In this document: positions 17,034-24,981 of the stretch, piece after piece
Numbering within the stretch: the stretch's first letter is position 1
Layout: each line of letters begins with the position of its first letter
Source of the DNA: Nitrosomonas eutropha
Lineage (GTDB): Bacteria > Pseudomonadota > Gammaproteobacteria > Burkholderiales > Nitrosomonadaceae
Assembly: GCF_003201195.1 (NCBI RefSeq)
Contig: NZ_QICQ01000011.1
Span: 1-64,000, forward strand
Length of the DNA stretch: 64,000 nt
Direction: 5' to 3'
Made by a program: the position numbers and the translations under genes
Notes under the pieces: model-generated
Told to the model about the DNA's origin: nothing
Database searches by the model: none
What the model saw: only the letters and a program-made list of their open reading frames with translations

Positions 17034-17711
17034 TCATCGTACCTTCTCACAGCGGAAGGCATAGTTGTGGACATACTCCGCGTCGACATGGTTAATAACC
17101 TTCTGGTACCATGCGCTCGGTTTTGAGAGCGAGGTGTAGCCCTTGGGCACGATGCGCTTGATGCTGGTCTTGAAGCCGACCCCGATGAAGGCATCAGCGA
17201 TATCATCCAAGGTGTGCTCCTTGACCTTGATGGCGGCGAAGCGATTGATTGCCGTTCGCAGTTCGGTACCAGCGTCGTCGTTCATGTAGTCCGGGTGTGT
17301 AGCGAAATAGATACCACCAGGCTTCAGTACTCGGTATATCTGCTGAGCATGGTCTCTCAGATCTTCTATCAGATAGATCACCGCCGTGCTGATGGCGATA
17401 TCGAACCGGTTCTCAAAATCGGCCATAGTGTCGGTGGCAATGTATTCGATCGGGCGATCACCACATCTCGAACGGGCGACTTCGATCGAACTGCGGGCTA
17501 AATCGACGCCAACGGCCTGGCGGAATTTGTGTTCGTCGTACAGCTTGCGCAGGAATCCACCTTGGTTGCAACCAAAATCCAGCAGGATTTTGTCCGTAAG
17601 GCTGACATCAAAGGTCTGCGAGGCAACTCGCTCCCAGAACTCACCATGCTCGTCCTCCATCGACTGGTCACCAGTATCGGGTTCGGTCCACCACTGTTCA
17701 ATCATTTTCAT
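17034..17711 (-). CDS. Class I SAM-dependent methyltransferase of the second cluster
   Basis: 225-residue cytosolic enzyme. Motif I (ILLDFGCNQGGFL, residues 42-54) binds SAM; an acidic residue follows in VGVDLAR, then AISTAVIYLIEDL and RVLKPGGIYFATHPDY, the standard order for a Rossmann-fold methyltransferase of the Methyltransf_11 type. A good ribosome site (GGAGG, 17718-17722) precedes the start. It is separated by 171 bases from the receptor gene upstream and 85 bases from the fusion gene downstream, on the same strand. Substrate unknown; methylation of an amine or carboxylate of the cluster product is an inference from position. Confidence 0.85.
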   Translation of the reverse strand: MKMIEQWWTEPDTGDQSMEDEHGEFWERVASQTFDVSLTDKILLDFGCNQGGFLRKLYDEHKFRQAVGVDLARSSIEVARSRCGDRPIEYIATDTMADFENRFDIAISTAVIYLIEDLRDHAQQIYRVLKPGGIYFATHPDYMNDDAGTELRTAINRFAAIKVKEHTLDDIADAFIGVGFKTSIKRIVPKGYTSLSKPSAWYQKVINHVDAEYVHNYAFRCEKVR

Positions 17712-17882
17712 GAGTTATGCCTCCTTTGGCAGTTTTTGTGTACTCACCTGCTGTACTAAAATCCGAATCAAGGGATCGACTTTGATTGAATCCACCATGC
17801 TATTTGCACCACGAGATGAATGTGGAAGCAGAGCGATGCTGGTTTCATTCAGATCGTAATCGAGTAAACACCAGCATCCGAC

Positions 17883-20183
17883 TCATAAGCGGTAAGATAG
17901 CGTTAGTAAAAATGTGCGCGGTGGATTGGGGATTAGGGTGTAGTTGTAGACACCACTCGCGCCGCCGTAGTAGTACTTGGTGTCGAACAGATTGTTGACG
18001 TTAAATTGGGCATGCCAGTTACCAGTGTCGTAGTAGGCGGTGGTATCCATGCGTACGTAGGCCCCCAGTTTGTGGGAATTCGGCAGAGTTGCCTGGCGCG
18101 ATGAGGCAGCATAGATGCCACCGCCCACACCGAGGCCTTGCAGAACACCACCGGGTTCGTAGGTCGTCCACAGATTGCCGCTGTGCCGAGGGACATCGGG
18201 CAGCTTATCGCCGACCGGGAAGAAGCCATCCGCTTTCACTTCGGCGTGGGTATAGGCATAGCTGGCAATTACCTTCCAGCGCCGTGTCAACTCACCACTG
18301 ACATCAAGTTCGAAGCCGTGGCTAGATTGACGTCCTGCAAGGATGTTTCGTAGAGGGTCGTTCGGATCGCTGGTAAGAATGTGACGACGGGTTAGCTTGT
18401 AGGCTGCTAGCGTAGCGTTCAGTCGCCGGTCAAAAAAGTTAAATTTGGCACCAATTTCTTTCTGGGTACCAACTTCGGCGTTAAACACGCTGGCATCGAT
18501 ACTGCGTGTAATATTTGGCGAGTGCGACCGACCCACACGGGTGAACAACGCAGCTGTCGGATTTAATTCCCACACCGCACCGACCTGCCAAGACAGCGCC
18601 ATCTGGTTCGCGCTATTCGTATAATCACTGCTCTTGGCTTCGTTATGGAAACGATCCAGTCGAAGACCAGCTAACAACTTCACCGCAGATGTCAGTGTCA
18701 ATAGGTCCTGTGCATAAATTCCAATATCGTCTCCCCGGCCCTCGTTATAACCTTCACCAGGAATGATGGGCTCGTGATGAGCAGAGCGCATGCCAGGATC
18801 AAACAGGTCGAGGACAAAACTCGTTTGGTCGGTATTGTTAAACCCGTTTACGATCTTTCTGTATTCCGTGCCGAACAGCAAGTTGTGCTCAAAGTTCCAG
18901 GTATAGACCTGTCCGCGCAACTCAGCTTGCACAGCGTGTCCGCGAGACCACTCATGGCCATTCATGTAATGGGTGAAGTGTAGCTTATTGTCGCCAGTGT
19001 ACAGGTAGTTGTCAGGAAAGGACTGGGTCGAATCCTGAGTGGCTCTATGGTACTGTGTGGCGATCCGAAGGCCCCAGGTCTGGCTCAGCTGGTGATGGAG
19101 AATAGCAGTACCCACGTAAGTCTCGTTGAGTCCGCTATCGCCTGGAAGGTCAGGGTAGTCTCCTTTGCGCAGCCCGAAGTAACGGGTACGGGAGAGGTGA
19201 CGGAAGTTCGGCAGATTAGGCAGGCCGAAGTCGAATAGATCCTGGTCGAAGCGATTGTATTCCGCTAATAACGTGACACTGGTTTTTTCCCCTTGCCAGG
19301 ATATTGCCGGGGCTAGGGAATATGATTCGAATCCACCACCATCACGAAAGGTACCGTTGTTCTCGTACGCACCGTTCAATCTCACGGAAAAACCCTTACC
19401 CAGGACACGGTTGATGTCAAAGGTCGGTCGCCATTGCTGGTAATTCCCCCACAGCAGATTGATTGCACCATAATTGTAGTAGAGCGGTCGTTTTGAAACC
19501 GTGTTAACTTGGCCACCTAGCGAACCAACGCCGCCGTAGAGCGTACCGGACGGCCCTTTCATCACTTCGATCCGTTCGATGTTCTGCACATCGCGGGTAA
19601 CCAGGTTGCCGTTGTATTGGAATCCATCGCGACTGCTGCTGTGGGTCGTGAAGCCACGTATATTGAAGAACATTCCGTGATTCCCACCGTAGCTGGCTTC
19701 GGTCTGCACACCGCTGACGTTTTCTAGCAGTTGGCCGGGCTGGGTCACTGCGCGGTCGCGCAACACTTCATGCGGTACCACCTGGATTGAGGCGGGGATG
19801 TCGCTCAGAGGCAGATCCGTCCTGGTGAGGCTGTTAGCGCGGTTAGTAGTGTAGCCACTCGATTCGGGATAAGCAGGGGCGCCAGTGACTGTCATCGCCG
19901 GCAACTGCGTGACATACCCAGTGGGTACTGCCACTTCTACATCACGAGCTACCTGCCCAGCATCCTTTCCCTCGGAACCATCTGCAGTCTCCTGTCCTTG
20001 CATTATGGAATCGGATCTCATCTTTATGCCCTGCGCCAGATGCGCCCGCCCTTGTTCTAAAGCAGACGTTTTCCTCATATCCTGCTCCTCTTTCACTACG
20101 CGGTTTTCTTCAGCCCCAAACAGTGGATTGCTTAGAGCCGTTCCTAAGAGAACCCACAGTAGGGTGATAGAGGATTCTTCCAT
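17883..20183 (-). CDS. TonB-dependent siderophore receptor of the second cluster
   Basis: 766 residues. The N-terminus has a hydrophobic export segment (about 8-23, ending LFGAEEN) followed by an unusually long polar stretch before the TonB-box-like QLPAMTVTG near residue 95. The plug domain contains DIPASIQVVPHEVLRDRA, FFNIRGFTT and ERIEVMKGPSGTLYGG; the barrel ends FLLTLSYRL. It belongs to the ferric-siderophore receptor class (FhuA/FpvA type). As first gene of the reverse-strand cluster it presumably imports the metal complex made by the enzymes that follow. The 5' region holds a palindromic site near 20387. Confidence 0.9.
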   Translation of the reverse strand: MEESSITLLWVLLGTALSNPLFGAEENRVVKEEQDMRKTSALEQGRAHLAQGIKMRSDSIMQGQETADGSEGKDAGQVARDVEVAVPTGYVTQLPAMTVTGAPAYPESSGYTTNRANSLTRTDLPLSDIPASIQVVPHEVLRDRAVTQPGQLLENVSGVQTEASYGGNHGMFFNIRGFTTHSSSRDGFQYNGNLVTRDVQNIERIEVMKGPSGTLYGGVGSLGGQVNTVSKRPLYYNYGAINLLWGNYQQWRPTFDINRVLGKGFSVRLNGAYENNGTFRDGGGFESYSLAPAISWQGEKTSVTLLAEYNRFDQDLFDFGLPNLPNFRHLSRTRYFGLRKGDYPDLPGDSGLNETYVGTAILHHQLSQTWGLRIATQYHRATQDSTQSFPDNYLYTGDNKLHFTHYMNGHEWSRGHAVQAELRGQVYTWNFEHNLLFGTEYRKIVNGFNNTDQTSFVLDLFDPGMRSAHHEPIIPGEGYNEGRGDDIGIYAQDLLTLTSAVKLLAGLRLDRFHNEAKSSDYTNSANQMALSWQVGAVWELNPTAALFTRVGRSHSPNITRSIDASVFNAEVGTQKEIGAKFNFFDRRLNATLAAYKLTRRHILTSDPNDPLRNILAGRQSSHGFELDVSGELTRRWKVIASYAYTHAEVKADGFFPVGDKLPDVPRHSGNLWTTYEPGGVLQGLGVGGGIYAASSRQATLPNSHKLGAYVRMDTTAYYDTGNWHAQFNVNNLFDTKYYYGGASGVYNYTLIPNPPRTFLLTLSYRL

Positions 20184-20583
20184 TCTTTTTTCTCCTGATC
20201 ATTTTGATTCCGGCTGGGTACTTACCTCGGTCGAGTCGGTCTGGATTTTAAGATCCGCTTTCGTCGTGATGTTGGCGATAAAATTGAGCACAATGTCGTG
20301 ACTGACATTCATAATGGATATCGGCGATGTACAGCTAGCTGTATACTTAATGCGGGGAAGTTATACAGAATAAAAACAGGATTTGGAATGTGACATAACG
20401 TCGCACTCGATTCGATCCGAGCCCACAAGCTGATTTTGCCAGTTTGTCCGGTGTATCAGCCAGAACAGCTTGCAGGATTGAACAAAATCACTATCACCAG
20501 ACGATACGGTCATGCTGGGTTTCGTATGATCATATACGCGGGTGTTCACAATGAGGCGTTTGCTGAGGATGGTTGTCGATCGT
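20184..20583. other. Upstream region of the second-cluster receptor
   Basis: About 400 bases without a credible gene. It contains a perfect 14-base palindrome TACAGCTAGCTGTA at 20330-20343 and, at 20387-20407, a 21-base imperfect palindrome that matches at 16 of 21 positions the site at 23095-23115. I see no classical Fur box. Promoter and control of the cluster must lie here. The remaining bases show no feature I can name. Confidence 0.5.
20387..20407. promoter_or_regulatory. Imperfect palindromic operator candidate upstream of the receptor
   Basis: AATGTGACATAACGTCGCACT. Seven of ten arm positions pair. By hand alignment it agrees at 16 of 21 positions with the perfect palindrome at 23095-23115 upstream of the second PepSY gene. 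It lies about 205 bases before the receptor start. Shared binding by one regulator is an inference. Confidence 0.4.
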
Positions 20584-21745
20584 TCAAAAGCCGCCTTCCA
20601 GCGTCAGATAAAGAGTGATGCAGTTGTTGAGCAGTTGGCGTTGAACTGCCAGATTGGCGCTTTGTGCATTGAATGTACTGCGGTAACTGTCCAGCAATGT
20701 CAGGATCTGAATAAATCCCTGCCGATAGGCATACAGCGCTAGTTGTCAGCTATAGTTTCCGTCTGCTGCACAGCGGCGCGCAATTGGGTTTCCTGCGTAC
20801 GCAGTCATTCTTCTGCTGCCAACGCCTGTTCAACTTCACGAACGCATTGAGCACAGTTTCCTTATAACGGTGCAGGGTTTCGGTTGCCCGTGCCTGAGCC
20901 AATGCGATGCCGCCGCGAACATGTCCACCGGTGAATAGCGGCTGGAACGCGCCGGCAAACAAATTCCAGACGAGCGAGTTCGGGTCAATCAGATTGGTCA
21001 GTGCCTGGTCGCGTGTGCCTCCAGCAGCAGTGAACATGATGGGAGGTAACGCGCTGTCCAGACAGGCATCGGTCGCGCGCAGTCGTGCAAATGAAGCCAG
21101 TAGATCAGGGCGCGGGGTCAGTAGTTCGGAAGGCAGTCCGGCCGGTAGTTGTGGCGGGAGTACGGGAAGCATCTGCTAGACAGTTGAAGCGGATAAGGTT
21201 ACCACCGCCGTGTCGATGGCAGGAATCGCGCCTTCCGGATAACACCCAGCAGAATCTCCGGCTGACGGATAATAAGCTGCACCTGATTTTGAACCTGTGC
21301 CAGTTGTGAGCATGCCTGCGTCAGATCGGTCAGCACCAACCGTACATCCAGTACGCATGCAGCTCCCGTTCAAACCAGTCTCGCACCAGGCTGGCAATGG
21401 TGCCGCAATCGCTGACAGATTGCTCGGCCACCCGAATCTGCAGTCTGGCTTCCAGCAAGATGAAGTAATGCTGCGCCATCGCTGCTTCAACCCGTGCCGC
21501 AGCCGCTTTCAGGTCAAAATTATCCGTCAGTGCCTGATCGATGAGCTTGTGTAAACCGGTCATCAAAGGATCACGCCCAGCCCGATTACATGGCTTGATC
21601 GGATTCGTCCGCTGCAACCTGGGCGAACCATTGATCCGAAATGGACAAATCAATGTCGCTGAGCTCACGCGGCGGCGGTGTGGTGCAGCCATGAATGAAC
21701 AACAGCAGACACAACACGATAACCGGCCACAATTACTTATGTTGG
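20584..21745 (-). pseudogene. NodT/TolC-family outer-membrane efflux lipoprotein, multiply broken
   Basis: Fragments in several reverse-strand frames reconstruct an RND-system outer-membrane factor. They are a lipoprotein signal with LLLFIHGCTTPPP near 21700, then DLKAAAARVEAA near 21500, then LPAGLPSELLTPRPDLL...ALTNLIDPNSLVWNLFAGAFQPLFTGG near 21000-21150, then ALYAYRQGFIQILTLLDSYR and NLAVQRQLLNN near 20620-20730, with the stop at 20584-20586. Numerous frameshifts and stops mean it is not functional. I see no RND pump or adaptor gene beside it. Confidence 0.78.
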
Positions 21746-21750
21746 TGAAT

Positions 21751-22995
21751 TCAATAAGACGATTCCTGTTGACGACTGCTCACACTGAAACGAGCCTGCC
21801 GCTTTTTCATCCAGATAATAATGCCGGTCACCGATAGCAGGACAATGACCAGACCGAGCACACAGACAAAAATCCGATAAGGCAGCCCAAATACATTGGC
21901 CATGTGCAGGGCTTTGAGCCAGGTGGTCACGGTGTTGCCGCTGTATTGGCCGCTTGGCAGCAGTGCCAGTTTGAGCTCACCTGAATTGGCATCGAAATAT
22001 ATACTCGTCCTTCCCTGCTTATCCTGTATCTCTTTGGAGCTGCGCACGGTGTAGACATACACCCCATTCATACGATTCAATGCCAGGGCAACCACCCGTT
22101 CAACCGCGAAATCATGTTGATCTGCCTGTTCAGCCATCAGTTTCTCTGCGATGGATTGTGCTTCCCGCCAGTTGATCTTGGGCGCAGCCAGCGGAATCTC
22201 CCGCTTTTCCAGTTCAGTCCAGGGAGCTTTGAATTCAAGCACTGCACGCGTCGTCCAGGTATAAACCGTATCCCACATATTCATGTAAACGCTGGACCAG
22301 GCGAAAGTCAGCAAAATCAGCCATAGCCACAGGCCGCTGGCACGATGCAGATCGAAATTGAGTTTGTAAGGGCTTGATCGCCAGCGGATTTTCCAGGCAG
22401 GCTGCCAGCGTTGCCACCAGGAAGAGTGAACAGAAGCCATTGACGTGGATTGGCGGCGGCGCTGCGGCAGGGTCAGATAAAACCCGACAAAACAGTCCAG
22501 CGTCCAGATCAGGGCACAAATGCCCAGCACCCACATGCCAAATGAACCCAACGCAAGGGCGTAATGTAGCTGGTAAATGAATGACATGAAATTGGTCATT
22601 CCTTCCGAAATTGCGCCGAATTGGCGCCGCACCAGTTCTTCACCGGTATAAGGATCAAGAATGATCTGATCGAATCCTAGTTCACCTGGCTGACCAGTTT
22701 TGTCCAGGCGTGTGCTCACGCCAGCCAGTGTGGCGCCCTGATTGCCTTCCAGTGCAATAACATCAACCTGGCCATGAGAAGCAATGCGCTGCTCGGTTAG
22801 TTCAGCCAGTGTGGCGACATCCAACTTGTGCGCCAGCGTTTGTTTGGGATAAAACTGGGGATTGATCAGCTGTTCCAGCTCAGGGTAAAACGCCAGCAGA
22901 CTGCCGGTAATACCCACGATGATCAGAAAAGAGGCCATGACCAACCCCGCCCAGCGGTGCAGCCAAACCCAAAAAGAGCGTTTTAATGTCATCAT
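21751..22995 (-). CDS. PepSY-domain membrane protein, second copy
   Basis: 414 residues, same architecture as the protein at 8637-9845: RSFWVWLHRWAGLVMASFLIIVGITGS near the N-terminus, a middle helix, FDLHRASGLWLW before the third helix, and a last helix before a basic tail (MKKRQARF). Family members accompany TonB-dependent receptors and probably act on ferric siderophores in the periplasm. It is transcribed toward the broken efflux gene and the receptor. About 100 bases upstream lies the perfect palindrome at 23095-23115, so it probably has its own promoter. Confidence 0.9.
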   Translation of the reverse strand: MMTLKRSFWVWLHRWAGLVMASFLIIVGITGSLLAFYPELEQLINPQFYPKQTLAHKLDVATLAELTEQRIASHGQVDVIALEGNQGATLAGVSTRLDKTGQPGELGFDQIILDPYTGEELVRRQFGAISEGMTNFMSFIYQLHYALALGSFGMWVLGICALIWTLDCFVGFYLTLPQRRRQSTSMASVHSSWWQRWQPAWKIRWRSSPYKLNFDLHRASGLWLWLILLTFAWSSVYMNMWDTVYTWTTRAVLEFKAPWTELEKREIPLAAPKINWREAQSIAEKLMAEQADQHDFAVERVVALALNRMNGVYVYTVRSSKEIQDKQGRTSIYFDANSGELKLALLPSGQYSGNTVTTWLKALHMANVFGLPYRIFVCVLGLVIVLLSVTGIIIWMKKRQARFSVSSRQQESSY

Positions 22996-23094
22996 GTATG
23001 ATTAATTATTTAACTAACTTTAATTACAATGGTGCCCAAACACAGCACCAGTGTTTGTTATATACCGATTATCCTTTCAAATCCGTTAATTTAG

Positions 23095-23115
23095 AATGCG
23101 ACAAATTGTCGCATT
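23095..23115. promoter_or_regulatory. Perfect 21-bp palindrome upstream of the second PepSY gene
   Basis: AATGCGACAA-A-TTGTCGCATT: two perfectly complementary 10-base arms around one central base, 100 bases before the PepSY start codon. The size and single central base fit a dimeric repressor site. A diverged copy is at 20387-20407. I cannot name the regulator. Confidence 0.55.
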
Positions 23116-23339
23116 AGTGACTAATATTGACCTGTCTGGGCCTTTCGATTCAGGGTACCTTCAGACAACAGCTTCTTCGATAGCGAGAAGCAAACGAAGA
23201 AGACGTGATAGGGGTCGCCTAAGAAAATGGAAATAAAGCACGCTAAGGCCGGCATGCTACCTGCAGCACCCGCGCTGCTGTATCGGCGGACATGGCACCG
23301 ATCCGAACGAGCAGAGCACGCGGCAGTAATAGTACGTTT

Positions 23340-23781
23340 CCACTTCAAGCAATTAGCTTTGATCTGGTTAGGTGTGTAACCAGGAGGGAAGGTATCATAT
23401 TGCGGTAAAGAATCCGTAATCTCGTACCACGGTGCTTCTGAGTGAACAAACAGGTGGCAAGTAGGCCTGTTACCCGGATCATGATCAAGTATTCCAAGTG
23501 CAAGGCCTGGTTCTTATCGCTGTGAGGAATATTTGGTGAAGATATTCGAACCACAGACTGAGCAGAAGCCCCTGTGTTCACCTGGAAATGATTCGTAGAA
23601 GCGCAATCAGTTCCTCGCCTCGTACCCATCGAAGATTCGCTGTTTTTACTCGTCCTCGTGCTCTGAAGGCTGCTCCATGAGCTTTACGGCACATGGAACA
23701 GTGACAAAACAGCATGTCGTGAACAGGACCATCGATTTCAAGGATGATGCTTTGACATAGACAACTTGCACGAAGAATCAC
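23340..23781 (-). pseudogene. GFA-family (glutathione-dependent formaldehyde-activating enzyme-like) protein, frameshifted
   Basis: The reverse strand from 23781 reads MILRASCLCQSIILEIDGP then FCHCSMCRKAHGAAFRAR, the zinc-binding CxC...CxxC pattern of the GFA/CENP-V family. After about 23590 the frame is lost. In another frame the continuation GEHRGFCSVCGSNIF is visible, but a TAA follows after FTKYSSQR, and then the C-terminal half (LFVHSEAPWYEITDSLPQYD). One frameshift and one in-frame stop make this a pseudogene of a roughly 140-residue protein. It has no obvious link to its neighbours. Confidence 0.75.
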
Positions 23782-24210
23782 CGCGCCTCCTCGGATACTT
23801 AATAAGTTGCATATTGCGCGACGTCCTGAAACCGTTTAGCTGTCAGTCGCAGTTATTCCTGGTTTAGAAAGATTAAATGCAGGCTCGTTTGCAGTTATCT
23901 CTGGGTTGCGGGGGTGAATAGATGCGGCTATTGCTGGCTGAAAATTGCGCTGAATGCTAGTTTGACCCTGTTTCAAATGCAGGCTGTTACAGCTAGTTAT
24001 GGCACATCGAGAAGGGATTTAACTTGTCCGACAGATGCGTTGGACAAATGACCACAAGTTCTTCAAAAAAGTTCGGAATTGTTAGTTACTGTAACTTATT
24101 GATTATACTGATAAATTTTAAAAATAACCGTTATAAAAGCCCCGGAAACGCTCATCAATGGAGTAGTGATTCCTGTGTGGTTCCCATCATGCCACGCGAG
24201 CCAGGCATGA
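23782..24210. other. Intergenic stretch, nothing recognised
   Basis: Roughly 430 bases with no open frame that I recognise. The start is AT-moderate and the part around 24060-24140 is AT-rich. Near the right end a hairpin (arms 24185-24193 and 24204-24212) begins; it is listed separately. Confidence 0.35.
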
Positions 24211-24226
24211 TGTCCGGCACCGGACA
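24185..24226 (-). terminator. Two adjoining stem-loops downstream of a remnant gene
   Basis: CATCATGCC (24185-24193) pairs with GGCATGATG (24204-24212), and TGTCCGG (24211-24217) pairs with CCGGACA (24220-24226). Both lie just past the stop of the reverse-strand frame ending at 24235. No U-run follows, so a Rho-independent terminator is only a possibility; alternative pairing is possible because the two arms share two bases. Confidence 0.3.
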
Positions 24227-24234
24227 CAATTATG

Positions 24235-24600
24235 TTAAACAAGCCTAACAGCAGTAGACAATATACCGTTTACATTACCGATCGACTGCACGTAGCGTAA
24301 TTTGATGTTATCTGGAACGGTGAATGCAAAGGTCTGGTCAGACGCCAGCCCGTTAAGAAATGTCAGTGCTGCAGCAGAGAAGAACAGAGGATTATGCTCG
24401 TAGCCTCCTGGCATCAGTTGTAAAGGGATCGCAGGTGAATTAAAAGAGGCCGGCGTTGCCCTGACTGCAAGATCGTACAGCAGATTATTGGTGAGATTAA
24501 GCAGCACGATTTGATCAGTACCGACCAGATCGGATGGTCGGGTAAATTTTCGACACGCAGCAGCGTGGCCAATGCGCCATCTGGTGCCTGACTGTGCAAA
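24235..24600 (-). pseudogene. Remnant of an unrecognised protein gene
   Basis: Two overlapping reverse-strand frames read like one protein split by a frameshift near 24510: LHSQAPDGALATLLRVENLPDHPIW, then TDQIVLLNLTNNLLYDLAVRAT, then QLMPGGYEHNPLFFSAAALTFLNGLASDQTF and VPDNIKLRYVQSIGNV. The composition is protein-like rather than random, and the frame ends with a stop at 24235. I cannot name the family. The upstream part beyond 24600 is not open. Confidence 0.35.
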
Positions 24601-24981
24601 GTATCAACATGACATCAGCAAGCACTGGACCGGTAACAATCTCAAACATATCTGGCTCGGTAAGGTCGATTATTGGAGCGGTAATCCTCGTTCATAGGTG
24701 CGCCAGGAGTAAAATCGGCCAAACTATCGGGAACATAATTATAGGGATTATGGATCCATGGACCGTCAGATTTTAATGGAGCAAAAGCTCTGCTGAAAAA
24801 ATCTGAATTTCAGCATAAAATCATTGCCGAGAAGATGAAGAGTGATCTTAAAACTGAACGTAAACATGCTCGAATTAGAGAGCAACAACCCGTTTAGCTT
24901 CAACAAGAAAGGCAGGCGCGTAAAGGTTACGGCGTACTTTTAAACTGTCACCAAGCCCCGTTTGGCTTTTTACGGCAGCTT
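24601..24981. other. Intergenic stretch with a short coding remnant
   Basis: Between the remnant above and the copper ATPase I see only a short forward frame around 24750-24898 (FNGAKALLKKSEFQHKIIAEKMKSD...ARIREQQPV, then TAG). It is rich in Lys and Glu, has no start or ribosome site, and may be the tail of a lost gene. Confidence 0.3.

Noticed and set aside
20330-20343. TACAGCTAGCTGTA palindrome as an operator
   Set aside because: Perfect but only 14 bases and found once; I mention it with the upstream region but cannot support a function.
23121-23348. 75-codon reverse open frame after the palindrome
   Set aside because: It overlaps the tail of the GFA pseudogene and has no motif or ribosome site.
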